The notes under the pieces were generated by a model. That model ran no database searches. It was not told the DNA's origin and worked only from the letters and a program-made list of their open reading frames with translations. A DNA stretch of 64,000 bases from Deltaproteobacteria bacterium (lineage in GTDB: Bacteria; Myxococcota_A; Polyangia; Polyangiales; Houyiibacteriaceae): contig JAEPMI010000002.1 in assembly GCA_017644045.1 (NCBI GenBank), positions 186,001 to 250,000 on the forward strand, given 5' to 3'. The position numbers and the translations under genes are program-made. Below, one piece after another: positions 9,191-17,963 of the stretch. Every line of letters begins with the position of its first letter. Within the stretch, counting starts at the first letter, position 1.

Positions 9191-9961
9191 ATGAAGACGA
9201 CCTCGATGATCATGGGATTGTGCCTGAGCCTGTTCGCGCTCGGCTGCGCGGACGACGGGCTGGGCAGCGGCCGGGGAGAGTCCTGCCGTGCGAGAAACGA
9301 CTGCGCCGGCGGGCTCCACTGCATCAACAACGTGTGCACGTTGAACGACTTCGACGTGGAGCCGAGCGCAACGAGCTGCGACCTCATCGAGTGCAGTGTG
9401 GACGCCGACTGCTGCGGTGAGCTCTCGAGCTTCTGTCTGAGTCTGCAGGAGGAATGCTCGCTCGGGGACACCTTCGCGTGCGACGACTTCGACCGGAACT
9501 GCCGCTGCCGGGAGGGGTGTCGAGAGAACCGATGCATCCCGACCTGCGCCACCGACGCCGACTGCTTCGGCGGCAGCTGCATGGCGGGCACGTGCGTGAA
9601 CTGCGTCACCGATACGGACTGCTTCGAAGGCGCGGTCTGCCGCTCCGGCGCCTGCGTCGAGGCATGCGCCTCGAACGCGGACTGCCCCTACTTCCACAGC
9701 TGCGAAGCTGGCGAGTGCGTGGAGACCGGCTGCATCACCGACCGCGAGTGCATCGCCTTCACCGACAACCCGCGAGCGGTGTGCGTCGACGGCGAGTGCT
9801 CGGCGCCTTGCGAGAGCGACGCCCAGTGCAACCTCGGCGGCTACCAGTTCCAGTCGTGCGAAGGTGGTCAGTGCCGCTACATCGGCTGCCAGACCGACGA
9901 GGAGTGCCGCATCTTCCTCGACGTACGCCCCGGGGACGGGACCTACGCGATCTGTCGCTGA
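9191..9961 (+). CDS. cysteine-rich lipoprotein, 256 aa
   Basis: The N-terminus is a lipoprotein signal with lipobox ALGC (C19), preceded by AGGAAG at the right distance. The rest is built from short disulfide-type modules in which cysteines recur every 5-12 residues, many of the form TDxDC...GxCVxxC (for example TDADCFGGSCMAGTCVNC). Such Dickkopf/EGF-like Cys-rich modules are frequent in myxobacterial surface lipoproteins; their binding partners are unknown. It converges with another Cys-rich lipoprotein gene on the opposite strand. I see no enzyme motif. Confidence 0.75.
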   Translation: MKTTSMIMGLCLSLFALGCADDGLGSGRGESCRARNDCAGGLHCINNVCTLNDFDVEPSATSCDLIECSVDADCCGELSSFCLSLQEECSLGDTFACDDFDRNCRCREGCRENRCIPTCATDADCFGGSCMAGTCVNCVTDTDCFEGAVCRSGACVEACASNADCPYFHSCEAGECVETGCITDRECIAFTDNPRAVCVDGECSAPCESDAQCNLGGYQFQSCEGGQCRYIGCQTDEECRIFLDVRPGDGTYAICR

Positions 9962-9967
9962 GCCGAC

Positions 9968-9996
9968 GCCGCCGCTGGGCATCGCCCGGCGGCGGC
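9968..9996. terminator. bidirectional GC-rich terminator hairpin
   Basis: A 13-bp stem (9968-9980 with 9984-9996, one T-G wobble) with a 3-base loop. It sits between two converging Cys-rich lipoprotein genes, just past the stop at 9961 and just before the stop at 10001. There is no U-tract, so its activity is inferred from position and stability. Confidence 0.6.
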
Positions 9997-10000
9997 GGCC

Positions 10001-11359
10001 CTACTGGCAGTAGCCAATCGTGAAGCCCGCCGACCCGTTGCAGATCTCCCCGGCCCCGCAGTCGGGGTGGGCCGAGCCAAACGCCCCTTCGGACAGTCGG
10101 CAGAGAGCGAAGCAAGTCAGCCCGCCGCCCACGTCGTAGCAAGCGCCGAGGCCGTTGCAGTACGAGCCCTCCATCGCGCCGGAGAAGGTGCACGATGCAC
10201 CCGGAGCGAGGTCCGGGAACTCGTGGCAGAAGTCCTCCCCGTGTCGGAAGAGCTCCCCCGCCATGCAGATCCCGCGCGCGCAGGTGTCGCCCGCGTCGAA
10301 GTCGCACGAGTCCAAGCACGAGCCGACGGGACTGGCGAAGATGTTCTCCGTGCTGGGGTCTTCCACGAAGAAGGGTGCACAGTGCTGGCTCGACGCGCAT
10401 CCCGTGGAAGCAGCGGCGGGGTCGCAGACACGAGTGCACCGCCCGCCGAGGCTGCAGAAGGTCCCGATGCCGCAGTCGTCACTGGAGGTGCAGGCGTCAC
10501 CCTCGCTGTTGGGCCCATCGACGGTGCAGAAACCAGCGGCCGAGATCACTCCCGGCTCACACCATTCGCCGGCGGCGCACCCCGTCGTCGTACCGACCGT
10601 GCAGCCCGCATCGCAGCTGCCCACCACCCAATCCGTGTCCCGCGTCACGCACGCCTCCGTCGTGCCCGAGCAAGGGCTGGCGCCGGACTGCCGCCACAGC
10701 GGGTCGCACTCTTCGCGGCAGTAGCTCATCCCGTCGTCGTCGGGGAAGCAGCCCAGGCCATCCATGCACTCGGTGAGGTCGACGCACGCGACGCCCTCCG
10801 CGAGGGACCCGAAGGGTGTGCACGCACCGCGCAGCGAATAGTCGTCCATTCGGCGGGTGGGGATGCACCGAGCGTCGGCCGCACACGAGTCGGGACCTTC
10901 GACCGAGCAATCGCAGTCCACGGGGCAGCTGCCCACCTCTCCGGTGAGACAGTACCCGTCGCCGCAGAAGCTGCAGTCCTCGGGACAGGAGAAGATGTCT
11001 TCGTCCGGCGAATCGCAGGTACCGTCGCCGCATCCCGGCTCACGCATGTCGATGCCCTGGTCGGGAATGATGATCACAGGACCGCCAGAATCACGCCCGA
11101 GATCCGTACCGAAGTCGATCGGCGTCGGACCGAGATCGATTCCTCCATCGAGCGGTTCGCCCCCGTCGGGAACGTCTGCACCACACACACACGGCGAGTA
11201 GGTGCGGTCGGAGCGACACGTCTGCATTCCGGAACGACCTCCGTCGCAGGTGCACATCCGTTCGTTCAGTGGCTCACAAGCGCTTCCGCCATCGTCGCCA
11301 CAGCCGATCAATCCGATGGACGAGATGGCGATCACCAGAAAACCGCGGAGCTCACTCAT
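10001..11359 (-). CDS. cysteine-rich lipoprotein, 452 aa
   Basis: A lipoprotein signal with lipobox LIGC (C20) is followed by an Asp/Gly/Pro-rich linker (residues 60-110), a stretch with paired cysteines (GCGDGTCDSPDEDIFSCPED) and then many Cys-rich modules to the end. It shares the style, but not obvious sequence identity, with the gene at 9191. No catalytic motif is visible. It is probably a surface-anchored binding or adhesion protein with many disulfides. No good ribosome site precedes the ATG at 11359. A short Cys-rich fragment lies directly upstream on the same strand at 11412-11561 and could be part of the same unit or a relic. Confidence 0.75.
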   Translation of the reverse strand: MSELRGFLVIAISSIGLIGCGDDGGSACEPLNERMCTCDGGRSGMQTCRSDRTYSPCVCGADVPDGGEPLDGGIDLGPTPIDFGTDLGRDSGGPVIIIPDQGIDMREPGCGDGTCDSPDEDIFSCPEDCSFCGDGYCLTGEVGSCPVDCDCSVEGPDSCAADARCIPTRRMDDYSLRGACTPFGSLAEGVACVDLTECMDGLGCFPDDDGMSYCREECDPLWRQSGASPCSGTTEACVTRDTDWVVGSCDAGCTVGTTTGCAAGEWCEPGVISAAGFCTVDGPNSEGDACTSSDDCGIGTFCSLGGRCTRVCDPAAASTGCASSQHCAPFFVEDPSTENIFASPVGSCLDSCDFDAGDTCARGICMAGELFRHGEDFCHEFPDLAPGASCTFSGAMEGSYCNGLGACYDVGGGLTCFALCRLSEGAFGSAHPDCGAGEICNGSAGFTIGYCQ

Positions 11360-11411
11360 GGACGAGTCATATCGTCTTCACCGACTGGCGGCAATCACGC
11401 GGACGGGCGGT

Positions 11412-11561
11412 TCAGGGCCGCGGCGGAAGCTGCTGCCGATGCCAGCGACCGCGTTCGCACGTGTAGAGCGCGTAACAGCCAACCACGCACCGGACGGAAG
11501 AGTCGAGGTCGCAGCGGGGGCTCACGCAACCGAGGTCGCCACCGGCCGAACACGGGTCCAT
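11412..11561 (-). pseudogene. possible Cys-rich protein remnant, 49 aa
   Basis: On the minus strand this short frame reads as a cysteine-rich segment (DPCSAGGDLGC, VVGCYALYTCERGRW) like the C-terminal modules of the lipoproteins nearby, but it has no signal peptide. Its first ATG overlaps the start codon of the plus-strand gene at 11560. It could be the tail of a decayed lipoprotein gene whose front half was lost, or chance. There is nothing else in this 200-base gap. Confidence 0.25.
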
Positions 11562-12048
11562 GACCAATACACGCCCCTCGCTCGCCCAGCTCCGCCAGGA
11601 GATCCTCCACAGGAAGACCCACGAGTTGCCAAAGGGAAGCAACGACGACCCGATGGACCGCTGGATCCGGCGCCACCACGACCGAATCTGCGACTATCTA
11701 CTCGAGGGGCTCCGAGACCGAGAGCTCCCGGGCTGGTACGTCGCGTACACGGCGCTGCACGAGATGCTCGGTGCCGTCTACTTCCAGCCGCGAGACTTCG
11801 ACCACGGTGAAGACGAGAAGCGGATCTGGGCCAGCTTCGACCCGGGCTACTTCGTCTTCGTCCACTTCCCGGCGCTGCGGCCCTTCTCGTTCCTGCCCGA
11901 AGACTTCAGCCCCCACGCCTTCGAGCCGCATTACGGAGGCTTCTTCCACTTCCTCGCGAAGCTCGGACTCATCGATCCCGCACACGCCCGGCTTCTCGAA
12001 GAAGAGCTCCACGACGCGCTCTGGGGCGAAGCCCTCGGCGTCGCCTGA
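11560..12048 (+). CDS. hypothetical protein, 162 aa
   Basis: A soluble, aromatic-rich acidic protein. It has a basic N-terminal helix region (RQEILHRKTHELPKG), a central segment rich in Trp, Tyr and Phe (GYFVFVHFPALRPFSFLPED) and an acidic C-terminal helix. It has no signal peptide, membrane helix or motif I can place. No strong ribosome site is visible before the ATG. It stands apart from both neighbours. The 166 bases that follow hold nothing convincing. Confidence 0.55.
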   Translation: MTNTRPSLAQLRQEILHRKTHELPKGSNDDPMDRWIRRHHDRICDYLLEGLRDRELPGWYVAYTALHEMLGAVYFQPRDFDHGEDEKRIWASFDPGYFVFVHFPALRPFSFLPEDFSPHAFEPHYGGFFHFLAKLGLIDPAHARLLEEELHDALWGEALGVA

Positions 12049-12214
12049 GCGCCGAGCCCGGCAAGATCCTCGATGCGGCCGGCTGCGCGCTCGTTCTGCA
12101 GCAGGTGTCGCCGCGAGATGCACGTGACGGCCATCCCGTCCGGCTCATCCTGCGCGTGCTCGGCTCACACCTCTTCGAAGGATGCGGTGAGGCGGTCGAC
12201 CGAGCAATGCGGAC

Positions 12215-12550
12215 TCAGTCCCCGCCGTGGAACTGGTTCAGGATCGCCTCGAGCTCGTCCTCGCGCCCTTCGGCGATCGCGTCCGCGGTGATCGCGGCCT
12301 CGGAGGCGCGGCGGGCGTCCGCCTGCTTGCGGAAGCGGAAGATCCGCACCGACTCCGGATCTGCGTAGCAACCCTTCACGTAGCAGTAGGGGCCACGGCC
12401 GAAGGTCCGTTCGCCGGTGCCCGGCACGACCGGCTCGGTGGCCAGCTGGATCAGACGCTCGACGTCTTCGCCGTCGCGTGTCTTCCACTTGCGGATGCGG
12501 TGCTGGATGCCTCGGCGCTTCTTGGGCTTGCGCTTCTTCTTGTTGCCCAT
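12215..12550 (-). CDS. small basic hypothetical protein, 111 aa
   Basis: I start it at the ATG at 12550 because a strong CAGGAGG site lies 5 bases upstream. The N-terminal 30 residues are very rich in lysine and arginine (MGNKKKRKPKKRRG), the middle contains a two-cysteine stretch (GPYCYVKGCYAD) and the C-terminal 45 residues are an alanine- and glutamate-rich helix. The basic head suggests nucleic-acid contact, but no known family is recognised. The 390 bases upstream hold its promoter and one doubtful small frame. Confidence 0.6.
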   Translation of the reverse strand: MGNKKKRKPKKRRGIQHRIRKWKTRDGEDVERLIQLATEPVVPGTGERTFGRGPYCYVKGCYADPESVRIFRFRKQADARRASEAAITADAIAEGREDELEAILNQFHGGD

Positions 12551-12659
12551 GGGGACCTCCTGGTGAGGCCGCGCTTCTCGCGCGCCGTGCCCGCCGGTTG
12601 CGTCCGAGGGAGATCGAGTCTGCGAGCAACTGCTAGGGCGGCGGACCGAAGAAGCCCCC

Positions 12660-12899
12660 ATGTCCATCGTGAAGCTCGTGCCTGGGCTGGTCGCCCTCCT
12701 TCTTCTCTTGCTCCCGTGGAAGGCCGCCCCTGCTCTACCCTCCGGCCCCGAGTTGGCGGCGGAGGTCTCCCTCGGTCCGCTGCCTGGCGAGCTGCCACAA
12801 CGGCCTCGCATGCGTCCGCCATGGGCGGGCTCGCCCCGGATGGTCGTTGCAAGCGCGCACGACGACTGCTCGTGCTGGGATGCGGCACCCCGTCGGTGA
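12660..12899 (+). CDS. doubtful small secreted frame, 79 aa
   Basis: The frame begins with a hydrophobic stretch of leucines after a lysine (residues 5-22) that resembles a signal peptide, then turns proline- and arginine-rich without any motif. There is no clear ribosome site. It fills most of the otherwise empty 12551-12942 gap and ends 43 bases before the VWA-like lipoprotein. It may be a real small secreted protein or a chance frame in GC-rich DNA. Confidence 0.2.
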   Translation: MSIVKLVPGLVALLLLLLPWKAAPALPSGPELAAEVSLGPLPGELPQRPRMRPPWAGSPRMVVASAHDDCSCWDAAPRR

Positions 12900-12942
12900 G
12901 CTCACCAATGGAATTCGGACCTCCGAGCGGCGACGTCGAGTC

Positions 12943-14550
12943 GTGACTCGCGGGTCCATCTTCATCGCTCTGCTCTGCATGGCGAGCGCCTGTGGACCGG
13001 AGCCCGAGCCCCCGTCACCCTGCACGCTCCCCGCGATCGATCGTGGGTTCACCGCGATCGGCCGTCCGTATGTGGACCTGCTGCTGGTCATCGACGAAGG
13101 GACCTCGCGAGCTGCACGAGAGGCGCTCGCGGCCGAGATCCCTCGACTGCTGACCGAGCTCGGCTCGGGGCGAGCACCGGGCGGCATGGTGTTCGCGCCC
13201 GTCGAGTCCATCCACGTCGGCGTGCTCAGCGCGGACCTGGGCGGCGCGGGCTGCGACGACGACGACGCGCTCCTCTTCGACCCGGTGCCCTGCGGGGAAC
13301 CCGGCTGGCTCGACTTCGCACGCCGGGAGGACGACCCCGAAGTGGCGGCCGGGCAGGTGGGCTGTGAGCTCCGGTCGGTCGAGAGTGAATGCTCGTTCGG
13401 GCAGCCGCTGGAGGCAGCGCTGAAGGCGCTCACGCCCAGCACCTCGGCCACCCGATTCGAGAACGGAGCCGCAGGCCACGGTGACGGCGCGAATCTCGGC
13501 TTCCTGCGCGAGTCGTCGACGCTGGCGGTCGTGATCCTCAGCCAAGGGGACGATTGCTCGGCGGCCGAGCCCGGCCTCTTCGAGCTCGAGTCTCCCGACC
13601 ATCCGGGGGCGCTCGCCGATCGCTGCCTCGACCATCCCGAAGCACTGCACGCCGTCGAACGTTTCGTGGAAGGGCTCGAGTCGCTGCGCCCGGACGGGCA
13701 GCTCTACGTGATGCCGATCGTCGGTGTCCCGCTGGATCTCGTGCCGGACCCGAACCTGCCGCTGGCGGAGCAGATGACCGAGGCGCTGACCGATCCGCGA
13801 ATGCAGCAACGCTCGGATACCGTCCCGGTTGGCTGCACGTCGATGCTGGGAACGTCGTCACCGCCTCGGCGGCTGGTCGAAACGGCGGCTGCACTCGACG
13901 GCTGGCAGTCGTTCGGCCTGGTCGGATCGACCTGCGCGGACGACCTGAGCGGGTCGATCGACACTCTGATCGACGCAGTCGGACCCGGCGGGTGGGCAGG
14001 CTGCTTCCCACGCCCCTATCGGCGGGAACCCGATGGTCGCATCGGCTGCGCCGTCTACGAGCTCCTCGATCCGCTCGAGATCGAACGCTGCGAAGAGCTG
14101 CCGGGGCGAACGAGCGCGGGCATCGACGAATCGCGGGCCCTGCTCCGATGCAGGGTGAACCAGGTGGCCATCGGCACGGACGACGAGCCACTCGATCCCG
14201 ACGCGGTCGGTTGGGTCTACGACGATTTCTCCGACTTCGTGAATCGGTATTGCGGCGACTCTCCCCAGCGCGTCGCCTGGGTCGGGACCAGCCCGACCGA
14301 GCGTGGATTGCTCATCGGCTCGTGCAACGCCGGCGCGTTTGCGCCGCCACCCGGTGTCGGCGAGTCGTGCGCCGGGCCCTGTGAGACACCGGTCGAGACG
14401 TTGGAGGACTTCCCGCTCGGGCTCGCATGCGATCCTGCGACCGAGACGTGTCAGCCGCTGTGCAGGGACAGCTGGGATTGTGATGCGGGGTGGACCTGCT
14501 TCGATGCCGACGGCGACGGAGTTCCCCACTGCGTGACCCCCTCCTGCTGA
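12943..14550 (+). CDS. VWA-like lipoprotein with degenerate metal site
   Basis: I use the GTG at 12943: it gives a clean signal peptide with lipobox ASAC (C17), although no strong ribosome site is visible. The mature protein opens with the first strand of a von Willebrand A fold, VDLLLVIDEGTS (residues 44-55), where a metal-binding DxSxS would be expected but D51-E-G-T-S55 is found. Later segments (STLAVVILSQGDDCS, QLYVMPIVGVP) fit further strands of that fold. The C-terminal 80 residues are cysteine-rich. Myxobacteria carry many VWA lipoproteins of unknown role. The weak MIDAS suggests metal binding may be reduced or lost. Confidence 0.6.
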   Translation: MTRGSIFIALLCMASACGPEPEPPSPCTLPAIDRGFTAIGRPYVDLLLVIDEGTSRAAREALAAEIPRLLTELGSGRAPGGMVFAPVESIHVGVLSADLGGAGCDDDDALLFDPVPCGEPGWLDFARREDDPEVAAGQVGCELRSVESECSFGQPLEAALKALTPSTSATRFENGAAGHGDGANLGFLRESSTLAVVILSQGDDCSAAEPGLFELESPDHPGALADRCLDHPEALHAVERFVEGLESLRPDGQLYVMPIVGVPLDLVPDPNLPLAEQMTEALTDPRMQQRSDTVPVGCTSMLGTSSPPRRLVETAAALDGWQSFGLVGSTCADDLSGSIDTLIDAVGPGGWAGCFPRPYRREPDGRIGCAVYELLDPLEIERCEELPGRTSAGIDESRALLRCRVNQVAIGTDDEPLDPDAVGWVYDDFSDFVNRYCGDSPQRVAWVGTSPTERGLLIGSCNAGAFAPPPGVGESCAGPCETPVETLEDFPLGLACDPATETCQPLCRDSWDCDAGWTCFDADGDGVPHCVTPSC

Positions 14551-14749
14551 GCGGTGGTGGCAAACGCGTTGGTCGAGATTGCCACGGGTGCCGCACAGCC
14601 AACGTCGACGGATTCCGACAGAAGATGCCGGCGCTCTTCCCTGAGTTCGATTTCGACGAGTTCCGCGAGTTGTACGAGTCGGTGCGAATCGACGGGTAAC
14701 GTCATCGCGCGGCAGTTCTCGTGTCACGGACCCGAGGTATGGTGTGCCC

Positions 14750-15292
14750 ATGACCGGTCGCGCGCGGGTGTTCATCGCTTCCAGCCTCGATGGCTTCATC
14801 GCGGGCGAGGACCACGATCTGAGCTGGCTCCCTGAGGGGACCGAGGAGGAGCCGCTCGAAGATCATGGGTACTCGGCTTTCATGGCGTCGGTCGGTGCGT
14901 TGCTGATGGGGCGCAGCACCTACGACGTGGTCCGCGGCTTCGACGTGGACTGGCCCTACGGTGAGACGCCGGTGCTGGTCGCCACGCGCCGAGCGCTCGA
15001 CGAGGACCCGCCCGGGACGGTGCAGGCGCTCTCGGGGTCGATCGAGGTGCTGGTGGCGCAGGCGCTCGAGACGGCCGGCGGCAAGGACGTGTATCTCGAT
15101 GGCGGCGAGATCGTCCGACAGGCGCTCGACGCCGGGTTGGTCGACGAGCTCATCGTCACGATGATCCCCGTCGTGTTGGGCAAAGGGCACCCGCTCTTCG
15201 CCGGCGTCGCGCGCCGACGCCACTTCGAGGTCGCCGACTGCCAGAGCTTCTCGCACGGGCTGGTCCAGCTCCGCCTGGTGCCGAAGGATTGA
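14750..15292 (+). CDS. RibD C-terminal / dihydrofolate reductase-fold protein
   Basis: About 180 residues with the RibD_C/DHFR-like pattern: an opening strand and SLDGFIAG (a substrate/NADPH loop), LLMGRSTYDVV near residue 55, a nucleotide-site strand and glycine turn (KDVYLDGGEIVRQAL) and a final PVVLGKGHPLF segment. Relatives reduce pterin- or flavin-like substrates with NADPH; the exact substrate is unknown. The ATG at 14750 is used, but a GTG at 14744, two codons earlier, has better spacing from GAGG and could be the true start. It probably runs with the next gene, 34 bases on. Confidence 0.8.
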   Translation: MTGRARVFIASSLDGFIAGEDHDLSWLPEGTEEEPLEDHGYSAFMASVGALLMGRSTYDVVRGFDVDWPYGETPVLVATRRALDEDPPGTVQALSGSIEVLVAQALETAGGKDVYLDGGEIVRQALDAGLVDELIVTMIPVVLGKGHPLFAGVARRRHFEVADCQSFSHGLVQLRLVPKD

Positions 15293-15326
15293 GCCCGGGT
15301 AGAGTCCGCCGACCGAGGAGGGCGAC

Positions 15327-16199
15327 ATGAGCATCGAGCTGGAGCAGGTGGTGTCCGTCGTGGGACGCACCGTCGACGACGAGGCGCTTCGCGCGTTCAT
15401 GGAGAGCGTCCGCAGCGGGCTGGCGAAGAAGCTGCCCAAGCAGATGGCCAACAGTTCGATGAAGTACGTCACGGCCGCCAAGGAGGGGCTGGAGATGGGC
15501 TTCGTGCCGGACATCCTGCACCCGGACTACCCGGTGGTACCGAAGACGAAGGCCGCGGCCTTTCCTCGCCTGTCGGTCGTGTGGCTCACGAAGAAGTTCG
15601 GCGGCTGGGGTACCGACGCGCTCTTCGGTCTCCCCGCCGAGCCCTCGGAGGAGGCCCTTCGTGCGGCGTTCGGTGAGCCGAGCGTGTTCCGAGGAGTGGC
15701 CAACCGGCCGCACTGGCGGCACGTGGTCGACGCGGAGCGCTCGGTCATCTTCGATGCGTCTCCGGGCGCGAACCCCATGCTCCAAATCGACCAGGGGCGT
15801 CGGCTGGGCGAGCTGAGCGCGGAGACGGTGCTCTTCGCCGCGTGGGCGCTCGAGCGCGGCTGGCTCGCGAGCGACTTCGTGGACGAGGAGACGATGGCGG
15901 CGCTGAAGTCTCGAGATGCGACGCCGTCGGCGCTCGCGCCGGGACTGCACCGTGGCCTGTGGGACACCCATTTGACGGTGCCCGACGCCGCCCGGAACCT
16001 GGCCTACTCGTACTTCCACCGGCTGCCGCCGGCCGACGGCTGGTGGCGGACCGACCTCATCGAGATGAAGGGCGGTCGGACCGACCAGTACTCGCATCAG
16101 GAGCCCGCACTCGACGTCGAGGACTGCGACTGGTCGGTGGTCGACGAGGTGACGCCAGTCCTGAACGTGAAGATCGCCGACGCGGTCAGCGGGTCGTGA
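15327..16199 (+). CDS. hypothetical protein, 290 aa
   Basis: A soluble protein with a strong GGAGG site before its ATG. The N-terminal 30 residues are helical. Residues 35-110 include a basic stretch (SGLAKKLPKQMANSSMKYV) and a Trp/Gly-rich part (LTKKFGGWGTDALFG). The rest has many aromatic residues (HLTVPDAARNLAYSYFHRLP, GWWRTD). I recognise no family. Its last 14 bases overlap the stop of the convergent gene at 16186. It has no signal peptide or membrane helix. Confidence 0.65.
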   Translation: MSIELEQVVSVVGRTVDDEALRAFMESVRSGLAKKLPKQMANSSMKYVTAAKEGLEMGFVPDILHPDYPVVPKTKAAAFPRLSVVWLTKKFGGWGTDALFGLPAEPSEEALRAAFGEPSVFRGVANRPHWRHVVDAERSVIFDASPGANPMLQIDQGRRLGELSAETVLFAAWALERGWLASDFVDEETMAALKSRDATPSALAPGLHRGLWDTHLTVPDAARNLAYSYFHRLPPADGWWRTDLIEMKGGRTDQYSHQEPALDVEDCDWSVVDEVTPVLNVKIADAVSGS

Positions 16200-17874
16200 C
16201 CAGGAAGACCAGGTACTGACCCCACGGCGCGCCCGGCGCGCGATGGAAGGTCGCCGCGGCCTGGAGATAGAGCTCTCCCGGCTGGAGCAGCGAGTCGGGC
16301 ACGGTGAAGGCCCCGGGGTTGCCACCGACGTGCATCCAGAACCCGGTGATCGCGTGGTTCCACTGCCGAACCGAGCGCCGCAGCGCCACCTCCAGCGCGT
16401 CGTCGATGTCCTTGCCATCGGTGCGGACCCGATCGACCTCGGCCTGGAGCGCCGAGTTGTCGCGCACCTCGGTCGGCGCCGGGAGACCCCGCGCGACCCG
16501 GACCTCGGTGATGCGGTCGAGGATGGCGACGGCGACGTCGTCGAAGCGAGGGCGAGTCTCGTCGAAGAGCTCGTAGTGGGTGAACAGCGCGCTGACTCCG
16601 CCGGGCTCCACGAGCGCGCTGACGGCGAGAGCGTCCGCTTCGGGCGCGAGGAGGGTGTGCCGCATGAAGGGTCGCTCGAGCGCGTAGGCCACCCATCGAC
16701 TCACGTCGCGCTCACGAACCTGCGACGACGAGAAGCTGGCGTCCTGGACCAGCCCCTCCACGTTCCAGCCCGCGATCATGGTGAGGGCGATCAGGTCCTG
16801 AAGCTCCCCGTCCGCATCCGGCGCGAAGAAGTGTGGAACGGCGCGCACCATCTTCTGGCTCTGACTCGCGGCCAAGCGCAGCCGTCCCAGCCCACCGGCT
16901 TCTCGGATGCCGTTGACCCGAGAGACCACCGCGCGCGCGAACTCGTCGGCGTTCGGCGGGGTGGTCGACGCCCCGACCGGCCGCATCTCGTAGTCGCGAA
17001 TGGTGGCGTCGTCGCGACGAACGAGAAGCGACGCCACGGCCTCGCCGAGCATCCGGTCCGGCTCATACGCCACGACGTCGAGACTCGCGTGGTCGTCGGC
17101 GGGGTCCATCACGCAGCGGATGGCGAACTCGGGGAGCGAGAGGTTGTTGGCGCGTTCGCACTCCATGACCCGATCGGTGCCTTGGTTCAGGTAGCCGGTG
17201 ACGTAGCGGACGTCTTTCAGGATGCGGCCACGGACGAGCACGAACCCCTGGTCGGTGGGCTTTGGGCGAACGATGTGCAGCCTCGCGATGGCGTGCTCGA
17301 CGGCCAGCATCGCGACCCCCGAGCCGGTGTCCTTCCGGGCCACGGCGAGACCGACGTGTCGTAGTCCCTCCCCGTCCAGGTGTTCCTCCAGGTAGCGCAG
17401 CAGGTCGGCGGAGGCATCGTCGACGCTCTCGGTCTCAGCGAGCGGCACCGCCAAGAGCGAGAGCGAGGAACCCGTCACGCCGCACCGCGCTGCCAAGAAC
17501 CGGCGATGGCCTCGGGCGGCGTAGCGTCCGGTGCGGAGCCAGTGGTCGGCCGTCTCCCGCGCGAGGCAGTGGGCCGCAGCCGTCGCTTCGACGGATGGTC
17601 GTGAGGCCGCGGCCCCGAGGATCAAGCGCCCCTCCGGACTGTCGGACTCGTGAGGCTCGGGCGCGGGCGTCTCCGGGAGGTCTCCTTCGATCCGCCACCC
17701 TTCGGCCTCCGTCACCGCCTCGGAGAGCAACGACTCCGGCGCCGGTGCCGCCGCGAGACGCTCGTCCAGCTTCGCCGGCTCCGGGAAGTCGTGAATGCTC
17801 CGCACCTCCGACGAGCCACCGGACTGGGCTCCGCCACAGGCGACGAGAAGGACGACCATGAGCCACGGACGCAT
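16186..17874 (-). CDS. CAP/SCP-domain-like lipoprotein
   Basis: A 562-aa protein that begins with a lipoprotein signal (MRPWLMVVLLVACGG); a start five codons earlier at 17889 is possible. Two regions resemble the CAP/SCP fold. In particular, residues ~300-400 read VVSRVNGIREAGGLGRLRLA and continue to HFFAPD, matching the VNxxRxxxGLxxL opening of that family; a second RxxRGLPAPTEV-type segment lies near 460. CAP proteins are secreted and of varied function. The usual histidine/glutamate cavity is not obvious, so activity cannot be assumed. It converges with the gene at 15327. Confidence 0.55.
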   Translation of the reverse strand: MRPWLMVVLLVACGGAQSGGSSEVRSIHDFPEPAKLDERLAAAPAPESLLSEAVTEAEGWRIEGDLPETPAPEPHESDSPEGRLILGAAASRPSVEATAAAHCLARETADHWLRTGRYAARGHRRFLAARCGVTGSSLSLLAVPLAETESVDDASADLLRYLEEHLDGEGLRHVGLAVARKDTGSGVAMLAVEHAIARLHIVRPKPTDQGFVLVRGRILKDVRYVTGYLNQGTDRVMECERANNLSLPEFAIRCVMDPADDHASLDVVAYEPDRMLGEAVASLLVRRDDATIRDYEMRPVGASTTPPNADEFARAVVSRVNGIREAGGLGRLRLAASQSQKMVRAVPHFFAPDADGELQDLIALTMIAGWNVEGLVQDASFSSSQVRERDVSRWVAYALERPFMRHTLLAPEADALAVSALVEPGGVSALFTHYELFDETRPRFDDVAVAILDRITEVRVARGLPAPTEVRDNSALQAEVDRVRTDGKDIDDALEVALRRSVRQWNHAITGFWMHVGGNPGAFTVPDSLLQPGELYLQAAATFHRAPGAPWGQYLVFLVTTR

Positions 17875-17963
17875 GCCGCGCTCTAGCATGCGCGGCGCTC
17901 AGCGCTCGATGGCGCGGTGGCAGCACTCGAGGTTCGCCCCGGAGGTCCAGCCTCCATCGGGAG

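Noticed and set aside
12049-12214. A short open stretch between the hypothetical 162-aa gene and the basic small protein
   Set aside because: No start with a ribosome site, no domain and only about 55 codons.
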